NCBI GenBank assembly: GCA_030546905.1
Contig: JAUOPI010000001.1
Coordinates: forward strand, 1 to 64,000
Reading direction: 5' to 3'
Source of the DNA: Granulosicoccaceae sp. 1_MG-2023
Lineage (GTDB): Bacteria; Pseudomonadota; Gammaproteobacteria; Granulosicoccales; Granulosicoccaceae
DNA length: 64,000 bases
Shown here: positions 22,836 through 30,963 of the stretch, in pieces
How positions within the stretch are numbered: the first letter of the stretch is position 1
Layout of the letters: each line of letters opens with the position of its first letter
Made by a program: the position numbers and the translations under genes
The notes under the pieces: generated by a model
Told to the model about the DNA's origin: nothing
What the model saw: the letters and a program-made list of their open reading frames with translations, nothing else
Databases searched by the model: none

Positions 22836-23306
22836 ATGGAAAGCAATCTTCAACTCCCGGTCCGCATGCTCAACGAGTATGTCTACTGCCCCCGCCTGGC
22901 CTATATGGAATGGGTACAGGGCGAATGGCGGGACAACACCGACACGGAAGCAGGCCGTCACGCCCATCGACGCGTGGACAAGAAATCGGGCAACTTGCCC
23001 GAGGCCGGCGAACAAGACGAAGACGCCCCGGTTCACGCGCGCTCTCTCACGCTTAGCCACGACAGTCTCGGCCTGATAGGCAAGCTCGATCTGGTCGAAG
23101 GCGAATGGGTACAGCTCTCCGTCTTTCAATGCCGCTTAAGCCAGCGGCGGCACCAGAGACTACGGGCTGAGCTGGAAAACGAGATACGTCGTGAAGAAGA
23201 TCACGTTTTGATATTCCGGCTGGGCCGGGCTGATAGCGACATCGCCGACTGTGTCAGTCTGGGACGCAGCTTCGCGCCATTGGTACGCGAGCCGATCGTC
23301 ATCTAG
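22836..23306 (+). CDS. In-frame Cas4 N-terminus / Cas2 C-terminus chimera; remnant of the adaptation genes
   Basis: A 156-residue open frame. Residues 1-90 match the start of the type I-G Cas4-Cas1 fusion (MLNEYVYCPRLAYMEWVQGEW, Cys18 of the iron-sulfur set, Asp85 in KLDLVEG). Residues 90-156 match the C-terminal two thirds of Cas2 (QLSVFQCRLS, then EEDHVLIFRLG and the final REPIVI strand). Missing are the Cas4 ExK motif and its last three cysteines, the whole of Cas1, and the Cas2 N-terminus with its first strand and acidic residue. The join is near 23100-23110. From usual family lengths about 1.5 kb has been lost, which is an inference. It has a good AAGGAAAGG ribosome site 18 nt after csb2. 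It cannot act as an integrase; whether the chimera is made or useful is unknown. Confidence 0.75.
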   Translation: MESNLQLPVRMLNEYVYCPRLAYMEWVQGEWRDNTDTEAGRHAHRRVDKKSGNLPEAGEQDEDAPVHARSLTLSHDSLGLIGKLDLVEGEWVQLSVFQCRLSQRRHQRLRAELENEIRREEDHVLIFRLGRADSDIADCVSLGRSFAPLVREPIVI

Positions 23307-23492
23307 CCCTGCCGCAATGATAAAGCAATCACAGGCAGGCGCTCGACTTACATTATGCTCTTTAAAAACAAGGACTTTTTATTGCATACTACCAAAACGG
23401 CATGCTTTCCGGAGCATTCTTATATGGTGTTAGACAAAGTGCTCGCAAACCACCCTTACAGCCCTTGCGGCGCAAGCCCTACAGGCGGGGCT
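23307..23492 (+). promoter_or_regulatory. CRISPR leader
   Basis: A 186-bp stretch between the adaptation remnant and the first repeat, AT-rich in its middle. A possible promoter is -35 TTAAAA (23362-23367) and -10 CATACT (23385-23390), 17 bp apart, pointing into the array. It also contains a half-repeat-like TTCCGGAGCATT at 23407-23418 inside an ATGCT/AGCAT hairpin, and a CTTGC/GCAAG hairpin close to repeat 1. Orientation agrees with the repeat's ATTGAAGC 3' end and with the decayed repeat at the far end. Confidence 0.6.
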
Positions 23493-25342
23493 GTATTCCG
23501 GAGCATCTAGCTCCGGCCTCATTGAAGCGAGCGGGCGCTGGGCAAGCCTCACCTGTCCATGGATCGTATTCCGGAGCATTTAGCTCCGGCCTCATTGAAG
23601 CAGGTATCCTTTGGCCGCCCCTGTGGTAAGCCCGGCAAGTATTCCGGAGCATTTAGCTCCGGCCTCATTGAAGCCAGGGCCGTCTTCCGTGGCTTAAGGC
23701 GGTATATTATGTATTCCGGAGCATTTAGCTCCGGCCTCATTGAAGCCCCGGCGCGCAAGCGCGGATCATCCTGGCTGAGTGGGGGTATTCCGGAGCATTT
23801 AGCTCCGGCCTCATTGAAGCGACTCAGGCTGTGTGTCTTGCAGATACGCGAGCACGTATTCCGGAGCATTTAGCTCCGGCCTCATTGAAGCTCGGACACG
23901 ATGATCGGGTTGTTTGGATCATCGGCAGTATTCCGGAGCATTTAGCTCCGGCCTCATTGAAGCGAGCGCGCTGATATGCGTTCGGCGCGAATCCAGCTGT
24001 ATTCCGGAGCATTTAGCTCCGGCCTCATTGAAGCGTTACGGTGGCGGCACCGGCTCGGTCATTTAATGGGTATTCCGGAGCATTTAGCTCCGGCCTCATT
24101 GAAGCGCTTTAGAGTGGGCCGATGAATGGCTTGTTGTAGATGGTATTCCGGAGCATTTAGCTCCGGCCTCATTGAAGCAGACCATGCCGCGATCTCCTTG
24201 AATGACAGCGTATTGTATTCCGGAGCATTTAGCTCCGGCCTCATTGAAGCAGCGGTTCGTCTGGTTCGTCTCTGTCTCTGAGCAGCGTATTCCGGAGCAT
24301 TTAGCTCCGGCCTCATTGAAGCGATTGATGTATAGCCTACCCAGCGTTAAAGAGCTACGCGTATTCCGGAGCATTTAGCTCCGGCCTCATTGAAGCCGTT
24401 ACGGCGACGCGGTGCGGATCGGCGAGGCGGGGTATTCCGGAGCATTTAGCTCCGGCCTCATTGAAGCACGGGCTGCGGCGGGCACACGCTCAGTGGTAGG
24501 GGGCAGTATTCCGGAGCATTTAGCTCCGGCCTCATTGAAGCCGTGATGGCCAGCCTTTAGACGTGGGACATATTCAGCGTATTCCGGAGCATTTAGCTCC
24601 GGCCTCATTGAAGCAACAAGAGGCTCGGTGAAGCGGCGCTCGGTACCGGGTATTCCGGAGCATTTAGCTCCGGCCTCATTGAAGCCGTTACGTCGCAAAA
24701 CACGCGGCGCGCGGGGTCGGGCAGTATTCCGGAGCATTTAGCTCCGGCCTCATTGAAGCTGGTCACCGCTCGATGAGCCCTACGAACCGACCTTCACGTA
24801 TTCCGGAGCATTTAGCTCCGGCCTCATTGAAGCATGCCGTAATAAACCGGTATCGTCCGCCCAATCGGCCAGTATTCCGGAGCATTTAGCTCCGGCCTCA
24901 TTGAAGCCCTCTGGAGCTGTGCGGAGAAATGGAAGAAGCGCTTGTATTCCGGAGCATTTAGCTCCGGCCTCATTGAAGCGGTAGCCTCGGCGGTTCCGGA
25001 TTCTGGCTCAGCGTGTATTCCGGAGCATTTAGCTCCGACCTCATTGAAGCCTGCGGTCGGTCGATGAACGGCGGCTGAATCCCTCCGGTATTCCGGAGCA
25101 TTTAGCTCCGGCCTCATTGAAGCGCGGCGTCGACTATCGCCTGAGCATTTGCCTCTGCAGGTATTCCGGAGCATTTAGCTCCGGCCTCATTGAAGCGCCT
25201 ACGGCCAACCGTTCTCGCTGGTGCTGGAGCGGTATTCCGGAGCATTTAGCTCCGGCCTCATTGAAGCCAGCGATGACCCGAACGCCGAAGCAACTCCGCA
25301 TAAGCTGTATTCCGGAGCATTTAGCTCCGGCCTTATTGAGAC
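23493..25342 (+). CRISPR. Type I-G CRISPR array, 26 repeats and 25 spacers
   Basis: The repeat is 36 bp, starts GTATTCCGGAGC and ends CCTCATTGAAGC. It has a 7-bp stem (CCGGAGC / GCTCCGG) around an ATTTA loop and an 8-nt ATTGAAGC end that would become the crRNA 5' handle, so transcription is on the plus strand from the leader next to the cas genes. Spacers are 35-39 nt. Variant repeats: repeat 1 (23493-23528) T15C in the loop; repeat 22 (25015-25050) G24A at the stem base; the last repeat (25307-25342) C28T, A34G and G35A, the normal decay of the trailer end. All other repeats are identical. Repetitive open frames on either strand here are translations of the repeat. Confidence 0.98.
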
Positions 25343-25398
25343 ATTTCCGGGGCGGGTGTGGTGGTATTTGGGGGAATTGGGTGCCGGGGTTGAGTTTT

Positions 25399-25538
25399 GT
25401 CGCGGCTGTAGCCGCTCCTACAAGATGAGCTGCGGGGTTTCATCAAGCCATCGTCGGTCGCGGCTGTAGCCGCTCCTACAAGGTGAGCTGCGGGGGTTCA
25501 TCAAAGCTCCGCCGGTCGCGGCCATGGCCGCTCCTACA
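25399..25538 (+). repeat. Three half-units of the TGTAGGAGC repeat, 58 bp apart
   Basis: GTCGCGGCTGTAGCCGCT followed by CCTACA occurs at 25399-25422 and 25457-25480. A variant with GGCCATGGCC in the centre is at 25515-25538. The starts are 58 bp apart and the linkers share GTGAGCTGCGGG and TTCATCAA, so this is a short tandem array of the right half of the element found whole at 25547. Confidence 0.9.
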
Positions 25539-25546
25539 GTTAACCC

Positions 25547-25621
25547 TGTAGGAGCCTGTATACAGGCGACCTGCCGGTGCCGCGCCCAACTCCGCAGGTC
25601 GCGGCTATAGCCGCTCCTACA
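25547..25621 (+). repeat. Full TGTAGGAGC palindromic repeat, right flank
   Basis: A complete 75-bp unit, nearly identical to those at 14202-14509 (centre CTGTATACAG as in the third left-hand unit). It ends 7 bp before the stop codon of the nitroreductase gene. Together with the left cluster it brackets the CRISPR-Cas island. Confidence 0.9.
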
Positions 25622-25628
25622 GTGTGGA

Positions 25629-26366
25629 TTAGCGTTTGAGGAAGCCTTTGCTGTGCAGGAAGGGCAGCATATGCGGGCGGCATTTTTCGCTGAGCAGGCC
25701 GGCGACCTGACGGGTCCAGGTCATGGCTTTGCTGCCGCCGCGGCGTTTGGCGTAGTAGGCTTCGACCACTTTGTCGTAGTCGGCGATGGTTTCGCGGTCG
25801 CCGTCGTCGGAATAGCTGCCTTCTTTGAGCACCACGGACATGGGCAGACGCGGGCGCAGGTCCGGGTCCTGATCCGGGTGGCCGATGCAAAAGCCGAATA
25901 CCGGGTAGACATGCTCCGGCAGGCCCAGCAGCTCGGCGACGTCGGCGATGTTGTTACGGATGCCGCCGATATAGCAGATCCCCAGCCCCATCGATTCGGC
26001 GGCGACGGCGCAGTTTTGCGCAAACAGGCCGGTGTCGACCGTGGCGATAATAAACTGTTCGGTGTAGTCGGCTTGCGCTTCGATACCGTGCATCTCACAG
26101 CACAGCGATGCGCGCGCCAGATCCGCACAGAAGACGAGAAATTCGGGCGCTTTTTCGATATAGGGCTGGTCGCCGGCCATATGCCGCAATTGTTTGCGGT
26201 GTTCCGGGTCGGTGACACGGATTACCGTGGTAGCCTGCACAAAGCTTGAAGTCGCTGCTGCCTGCCCGGCGGAGATAATCGTTTCCAGGGCTTCGTCGCC
26301 GACCGGTTGGTCCGTGTACTTACGGATCGAACGGTGGGATTTCAGCAGGTCGATGGTAGCATTCAT
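25629..26366 (-). CDS. nfsA: NADPH-dependent nitroreductase (NfsA-like)
   Basis: A 245-residue flavin oxidoreductase of the nitroreductase superfamily. The N-terminus SHRSIRKYTDQPV is the FMN-phosphate-binding signature. The central IIATVDTGLFAQNCAVAAESMGLG and GICYIGGIRNN, and a C-terminal extension of about 50 residues (YYAKRRGG...), place it with the NfsA/FRP group rather than the shorter NfsB group. It reduces nitroaromatics, quinones or flavin with NADPH. The start has GGAGAAACT before the ATG. It is divergent from a DsbA-like gene 53 bp away. Confidence 0.8.
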   Translation of the reverse strand: MNATIDLLKSHRSIRKYTDQPVGDEALETIISAGQAAATSSFVQATTVIRVTDPEHRKQLRHMAGDQPYIEKAPEFLVFCADLARASLCCEMHGIEAQADYTEQFIIATVDTGLFAQNCAVAAESMGLGICYIGGIRNNIADVAELLGLPEHVYPVFGFCIGHPDQDPDLRPRLPMSVVLKEGSYSDDGDRETIADYDKVVEAYYAKRRGGSKAMTWTRQVAGLLSEKCRPHMLPFLHSKGFLKR

Positions 26367-26419
26367 AGTTTCTCCGGTTAGTTCGGTTTGTGCGCCCGGG
26401 GCGCCCGAGGGTATGCGTC

Positions 26420-27040
26420 ATGATAGCAACTTTGTATTACGTTCACGATCCGATGTGCAGCTGGTGCTGGGCGTTCCGGCCGGTCTGGGACGAGGTCCGC
26501 AGGCAGCTGCCGGACGGGGTTGAGGTGCAGTATCTGCTTGGCGGACTGGCGCCGGACAGCGACGAGCCCATGCCGGCGGAAATGCAGACGCACCTGCAGG
26601 CGGTCTGGCGTCACATCAGCCGTGTGGTGCCGGGCACGCAGTTTAATTTTGATTTCTGGCGGCTGAATACGCCACGGCGCAGCACCTACCCGGCCTGCCG
26701 CGCGGTGATCGCCGCGCAAACGCTCAGGCCCGACGACGGCGCCACGGCCATGACACAGGCCATTCAGCAGGCCTACTATCAGGATGCGCTTAACCCCTCC
26801 GATGATGAGGTACTGATCTCACTGGCTGTGGCCAACGGCCTCGACCGCGACGCCTTCGCCGCGCTGCTGAATGCACCGGAAACGCAGAACAGGCTGTTGG
26901 ACGATATCCGCCAACACCAGCGCCTTGGCGCACGCGGCTTCCCCAGCCTGATTCTTGTCAAAGACAAGCAGGCAATCTTTATCGAGCATAGCTACACCTC
27001 GGCGGAGCAGACCCTGGCCGCGATTGTTACCGCACTTTAA
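26420..27040 (+). CDS. DsbA-family thioredoxin-fold protein
   Basis: A 206-residue cytoplasmic member of the DsbA/FrnE-like group. The motif DPMCSWCWAF (CSWC at residues 12-15) is the thioredoxin-type active site directly after the first strand. A helical insertion and a cis-Pro region (RGFPSLIL) follow. It has no signal peptide, so it is not the periplasmic DsbA; family members include uncharacterised disulfide isomerases and FrnE-like oxidoreductases. I chose the ATG at 26420 because it places the first strand (ATLYYVHDP) at the N-terminus. Confidence 0.8.
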   Translation: MIATLYYVHDPMCSWCWAFRPVWDEVRRQLPDGVEVQYLLGGLAPDSDEPMPAEMQTHLQAVWRHISRVVPGTQFNFDFWRLNTPRRSTYPACRAVIAAQTLRPDDGATAMTQAIQQAYYQDALNPSDDEVLISLAVANGLDRDAFAALLNAPETQNRLLDDIRQHQRLGARGFPSLILVKDKQAIFIEHSYTSAEQTLAAIVTAL

Positions 27041-27193
27041 GCGCCGGTTCAGGCATAAGGCGGCAAACTCAGGTGCAGTGAACGGCGTCAACAGGCCCGC
27101 ATCCCGAACCCTGTCACGCTGTGCGGCACAGAGGCCTAACTACAGGCGGGCGCTGCCGCTAACCCTTCAACAGTTTTTATGGAGAAAACGAGC

Positions 27194-27871
27194 ATGAAAC
27201 AATCCTCGATTATTGCCGCCGTGGCCGCTGCCGCAGTGCTGGCCGGCTGCGCGGCTGATGATCCTAACCGTCAGTCCAAATCCGGCGCGGCCATCGGCGC
27301 TATTGCCGGCGCGGTGCTCGGTCATCAGATCGAAGGCGATAAAGGACGTTACGTGGGCGCGGCCATCGGCGCGATTACCGGCGCGGCCGTGGGCACTTAT
27401 ATGGATGATCAGCAACGCGAACTCGAAGAGCAGCTCGCCGCCGAGCAGGCCGCCAACGAGATCGAGATGCAACGCATCGACGAAGAAACACTGCAGCTGA
27501 GCCTTAACAGCGGCGTGACCTTCGACTTCAACAGTGACACGGTCAAACCGGAGTTCTATAGCAGCCTGAACAAGGTTGCCAATGTGCTCTCGAAGTACCA
27601 GTCGACTGCGGTTCACGTCATCGGCCATACGGACAGTGTCGGCTCTGAGAGCTACAACCAGGATCTGTCCGAGCGGCGCGCCGGTTCGGTCGGCAGCTAC
27701 CTGAGCGCGCACGGTGTCAGCAGCCAGCGTCTGCTGCTTGAAGGCCGTGGCGAAAGTGAACCACGCGCCAGCAATGCCACCGAGGCCGGGCGCGCACAGA
27801 ACCGCCGCGTGGAAATCTACCTGCGGGCGATCGAAGAAGGCCGCGAAAGCGAAGCTTTCGAGAAAATCTGA
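27194..27871 (+). CDS. OmpA-family lipoprotein with glycine-zipper domain
   Basis: A 225-residue outer-membrane lipoprotein. It has a lipobox LAGC (Cys at about 19), a glycine-zipper region (GAAIGAIAGAVLG and GAAIGAITGAAVG, about 30-65), a short charged helix, and a C-terminal OmpA peptidoglycan-binding domain (VIGHTDSVGSESYNQDLSERRA, then RRVEIYL). It resembles YiaD. It should anchor the outer membrane to peptidoglycan. The ATG at 27194 has GGAGAAAACGAGC upstream. A terminator follows at 27878. Confidence 0.85.
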   Translation: MKQSSIIAAVAAAAVLAGCAADDPNRQSKSGAAIGAIAGAVLGHQIEGDKGRYVGAAIGAITGAAVGTYMDDQQRELEEQLAAEQAANEIEMQRIDEETLQLSLNSGVTFDFNSDTVKPEFYSSLNKVANVLSKYQSTAVHVIGHTDSVGSESYNQDLSERRAGSVGSYLSAHGVSSQRLLLEGRGESEPRASNATEAGRAQNRRVEIYLRAIEEGRESEAFEKI

Positions 27872-27877
27872 TCCCTG

Positions 27878-27905
27878 CGCCGCCGTGCTCTGCGGCGGCG
27901 TCTTT
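27878..27905 (+). terminator. Rho-independent terminator
   Basis: An 8-bp GC stem CGCCGCCG / CGGCGGCG with a 7-nt loop, followed by TCTTTC, 7 nt after the OmpA-lipoprotein stop codon. Confidence 0.6.
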
Positions 27906-27977
27906 CAGGCACGCTGACAGCGCTTGCTCCGGCTGCCGGCGCTGAGTGAAATAATAAAAACAAAAGAGGATTCACAC

Positions 27978-28505
27978 ATGAAGACAACCCTGACCCTTAG
28001 CTGTCTTGCCCTGTTGCTGGCTCTCAGCGGCTGCGCCGGCAAGGAAACCTTTGCCGATAAGATCGAAGCAAGCAATGCCGAGCTGGCCGATATCGCCGAT
28101 CAATGGCGCGAAGGCAAAGAGCTCAAAGAAGAAGGCGAGGACATGCTTGAGGATGCCGAAGACGATCTGGATGAAGCTGAAGAACAGATCGAAGAAGGCG
28201 GCGAGCTGATCGACCGCGGCATCGAACAGGCCGAGAGCAACCGCGAGGCCTATCGCAAACTGTCCGACACCGATGACGACAGCTTATCGCCCGCAGCGGC
28301 CGCCGAGCGCAATAAAAAGCTGCAGGAATACACCGAAAACTGGCAGGAAGGCGAAGCCGATATCGCCAAAGGCAAAAAGCTGATCGAGCGCGGTGAAGCG
28401 CTGGAGAAAAAGGCCACGAAAGCCAGGAAAAAAGCCGAGAAGATGATCGAGCGCGGCGAAGAAATGATGGAAGACGCTGAAGACGAATACGATTCGCGCA
28501 GCTGA
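27978..28505 (+). CDS. Coiled-coil lipoprotein, function unknown
   Basis: A 175-residue lipoprotein I do not recognise as a named family. It has a lipobox LSGC (Cys at about 20), then almost entirely charged helix: long runs of Glu/Asp/Lys with repeated modules such as GEELIERGE and KLIERGEALEKKA. The heptad-like pattern predicts a coiled coil, probably tethered to the outer or inner membrane. The composition is very acidic (pI low). It follows the OmpA-lipoprotein gene by 106 nt but a terminator separates them, so it is likely its own unit. AAAGAGGA precedes the ATG. Confidence 0.65.
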   Translation: MKTTLTLSCLALLLALSGCAGKETFADKIEASNAELADIADQWREGKELKEEGEDMLEDAEDDLDEAEEQIEEGGELIDRGIEQAESNREAYRKLSDTDDDSLSPAAAAERNKKLQEYTENWQEGEADIAKGKKLIERGEALEKKATKARKKAEKMIERGEEMMEDAEDEYDSRS

Positions 28506-28524
28506 CAACCGTCTGCAACAGGCC

Positions 28525-28555
28525 AAAAAAAGGGACAGCAACTGTCCCTTTTTTT
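28525..28555. terminator. Bidirectional rho-independent terminator
   Basis: AAAAAAAGGGACAG / CTGTCCCTTTTTTT around a CAA loop, between the convergent coiled-coil lipoprotein and TerB-like genes; T-runs serve both strands. Confidence 0.9.
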
Positions 28556-28579
28556 ATGGCTGCGGCAGATGTTTTCTGC

Positions 28580-29266
28580 CTAGAGGGTTTTGACCTGGCG
28601 CTCCAGATCCATGGCCAGCGCGGCGTCCAGATCCAGTTCTTTGGCCAGGACCGACAGATACTCACGCTCGGCCGGCTGGTCGATGTCGATAACCATGACC
28701 GAAGCGAGGTAGATTTCCGCAGCCGATTCCGGTGAGTCCGCGTGACGGGCCACATCGGTCACATCCAGCGGCTTGTCCACTTCGGCTTTCAGAAACGCCA
28801 GCGTGCCCGCATCCAGCTGCATTTTCTGCATCTGCTCATTAATCCGCGCCCGTTCCTGATCGTCGATATGCCCGTCAGCCTTGGCCGCTGCAATCATCGC
28901 CTTGATCAGGCCGATGCTGCGGTCCTCGGCCGCCGCACCGCTGAGCTCATTGACCGGTGTGCCGGGATTTTTCGGTGTCTGCTGCTGGTTCTGCCAGTTC
29001 TGGTAAGTCTTGTAAGCCAGCCCGCCGATCGCCGCCAGACTGCCGACTTTCAGCGCCGAGCCGGTCAGACGCCGTCCGGCGCCGGTGCCGAACAGCAGCG
29101 CCAGCGCGCCGGCCGCCAACGCGCCCTTGCCCATGCCGGAGACCATCGCCTCGCGCTCCGGTCCTTCCTGCGGAATATTGAGCTTTTCTTCGGCGAGATT
29201 TTTACCCTGTGCCGCGTATTGCTTACCGGTTGCCAGCAAATTTTCGAGTATAGCTTTTGCGTCCAT
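28580..29266 (-). CDS. TerB-like DUF533 (YebE-family) membrane protein
   Basis: A 228-residue protein of the DUF533/YebE family. The N-terminal helix (DAKAILENLLATGKQ) is followed by a Gly/Ala-rich hydrophobic segment (GALAAGALALLFGTGAG and a second GSLAAIGGLAYK), likely membrane associated. The C-terminal 120 residues form a TerB-like acidic helical domain (KAMIAAAKADGHIDDQE, typical of metal-binding TerB). The family is linked to envelope stress in other bacteria, but its reaction is unknown. The ATG at 29266 has AGGAAGTG upstream; a longer reading frame lacks a good ribosome site. Confidence 0.8.
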   Translation of the reverse strand: MDAKAILENLLATGKQYAAQGKNLAEEKLNIPQEGPEREAMVSGMGKGALAAGALALLFGTGAGRRLTGSALKVGSLAAIGGLAYKTYQNWQNQQQTPKNPGTPVNELSGAAAEDRSIGLIKAMIAAAKADGHIDDQERARINEQMQKMQLDAGTLAFLKAEVDKPLDVTDVARHADSPESAAEIYLASVMVIDIDQPAEREYLSVLAKELDLDAALAMDLERQVKTL

Positions 29267-29319
29267 ATCACACTTCCTGAAGTTAGTTATGCCCGTGAAA
29301 TCCTCACGAGCTTGGCAGC

Positions 29320-30087
29320 TCAGACCTGTACAACAGATGAATCCGTACTGACAGGGCTCAAGAAAATATCCCGCCAGGCACAATACAAGGCTGCGCCGGT
29401 CCAGGGGCCGATCACCAGTATCCCGAGACCGAAGGTCACCATCAGCCCGATCATCATGGCCAAAAAGCTCAGCAGACCAAAGATCAGCAAGGGCAACCAG
29501 TTGCGCAGAGACGCTTTGAGACTGCGCCCCAGTGCCTGCACGGGGCCCTGCCCGTTAAAGGCGATTTCCGGTATCGCAAATGCCATCGCCGCATACCACA
29601 GCGCGGTCAGGGTCAGTACCGCCAGAGAAACAAACAACATCATCGGACTGACCACAGCCGGCGGCACCATCGCCGCTGCATCCGGCGAACCGGCCTGCAG
29701 GGCATCCATCGCCACCATCATAGAACTGCTGGCAAAAAACATCAGCACAAACACGATGAGATAGAACACCAGCGAGAGCGCACCAAGCCCGATCAGCGGA
29801 CCGGTCGGCGCACCGCTGCGAAACGCCGCAAACAGGTCGCCGATACCAATCGGTTGGTCATTAGTCAGGCGGTTACAGGCATAGAAAAATCCGCCGGCCA
29901 GCACGGGACCGAAAAGGCTCACCGCCAACTGCCCCAGTATCGGGATAAAATTGGCGCCGATCATCAGGATCAGCATCACCAACATAATGCCGATAAAGAC
30001 GCCCCAGGATTTGGCAAACAAACGCCATCCTTCTACAAGCCAGCGAAGACCGGCGCCGGCCGGATGTTTGGTGATTGTGCTGCCCAT
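29320..30087 (-). CDS. BPSS1780-like multi-pass membrane protein
   Basis: A 255-residue inner-membrane protein with about six hydrophobic helices. It resembles the BPSS1780 family, whose members have a conserved start (GLRWLVEGWRLF) and a polar ARG/LFGPVLAGGFF region. Function unknown. I chose the ATG at 30087, which has GGGAGAAG before it; the longer frame from 30120 begins at a poor site. It is divergent from a glycosyltransferase gene 54 bp away. Confidence 0.7.
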   Translation of the reverse strand: MGSTITKHPAGAGLRWLVEGWRLFAKSWGVFIGIMLVMLILMIGANFIPILGQLAVSLFGPVLAGGFFYACNRLTNDQPIGIGDLFAAFRSGAPTGPLIGLGALSLVFYLIVFVLMFFASSSMMVAMDALQAGSPDAAAMVPPAVVSPMMLFVSLAVLTLTALWYAAMAFAIPEIAFNGQGPVQALGRSLKASLRNWLPLLIFGLLSFLAMMIGLMVTFGLGILVIGPWTGAALYCAWRDIFLSPVSTDSSVVQV

Positions 30088-30141
30088 CTGCTTCTCCCTA
30101 TCGGTTCTGAATCGTGCCAAACCCGATGGTAAACTGCCTTG

Positions 30142-30963
30142 ATGAAGGTTTCCGTTATCTTACCGACACATAACCGCGCTCACACCCTGGCACGCGCACT
30201 GGATTCTGTGCTGGCCCAAACCCGCCCGGCCGATGAGATCATCGTGGTCGACGACGGCTCGGATGACGATACCGCAGCGGTGTTGGCCGCTTATGACGGG
30301 ATTCAGCTTATCCGCCAGCCCAACCGGGGTGTCTCCGCGGCCCGCAATACCGGCATCCGCGCCGCCGCCGGTGACTGGATCGCCCTGCTCGATTCCGACG
30401 ACGCCTGGCTGCCGGACAAACTGGCCCTGCAAGAGCAGGCCATCAGCGCCGCGCCGCAAGCGCGTCTGTGTCACGGCAACGAAACCTGGCTGCGCCTCGG
30501 CGAGCCACTCAAACAACTGAAAAAACACCGCAAACGCGGCGGCGATATCTTCACCGACTGCCTGCCGCTGTGCGTGATCTCGCCGTCGGCAGTGATGCTG
30601 CGACGCGACCTGCTGGATGAAACCGGCCTGTTCGATGAAAACCTGCCGGCCTGCGAGGATTACGACCTGTGGCTGCGCATCTGCGCGCGCGAGCCGGTAC
30701 TCTATGTGGACACACCGCTGCTGATTAAACACGGCGGACACGAGGATCAACTGTCGCGACGTTACTGGGGTATGGACCGCTTCCGTATTCAGGCGCTGTA
30801 TAATCTGCTCACCACGCAGCCCTTAAGCCCGTCACAATACGCGGCGGCGGCTGCCATGCTGTGCCGCAAGGCGCGGATCTTTGCCAAGGGCGCCCGCAAA
30901 CACGGCCGCCCGCAGGACGCTGCGCGCTATGAGGCGCTGGCGCAGGAATTCGATGAACACTGA
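30142..30963 (+). CDS. Family-2 glycosyltransferase
   Basis: A 273-residue single-domain GT-A glycosyltransferase. It starts VSVILPTHNRAHTL, has the nucleotide-sugar motif VDDGSDDDT at about 36-44 and the metal-binding DSD near 85 (LLDSDDAW). A C-terminal ED pair (ACEDYDLWLR) is the probable catalytic base region. No membrane helix. A TTG one codon upstream is possible, but ATG is preferred. It is the first gene of a four-gene coupled operon, overlapping the nucleosidase gene by 11 nt. The link between a glycosyltransferase and the nucleoside/DNA-repair-like genes behind it is not obvious. Confidence 0.85.
   Translation: MKVSVILPTHNRAHTLARALDSVLAQTRPADEIIVVDDGSDDDTAAVLAAYDGIQLIRQPNRGVSAARNTGIRAAAGDWIALLDSDDAWLPDKLALQEQAISAAPQARLCHGNETWLRLGEPLKQLKKHRKRGGDIFTDCLPLCVISPSAVMLRRDLLDETGLFDENLPACEDYDLWLRICAREPVLYVDTPLLIKHGGHEDQLSRRYWGMDRFRIQALYNLLTTQPLSPSQYAAAAAMLCRKARIFAKGARKHGRPQDAARYEALAQEFDEH

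Noticed and set aside
22908-23114. 12-nt direct repeat GAATGGGTACAG in the Cas4 part and at the Cas4-Cas2 join as cause of the deletion
   Set aside because: Recombination between the two copies would have removed the 195 bp between them, which is still present. The second copy fits native Cas2 (GEWVQLSVF).
23549-25428. Long repetitive open frames in the array, on both strands (repeated MRPELNAPEY or NEAGAKCSGI)
   Set aside because: They are translations of the 36-bp CRISPR repeat read through spacers; no ribosome sites and no relation to proteins.
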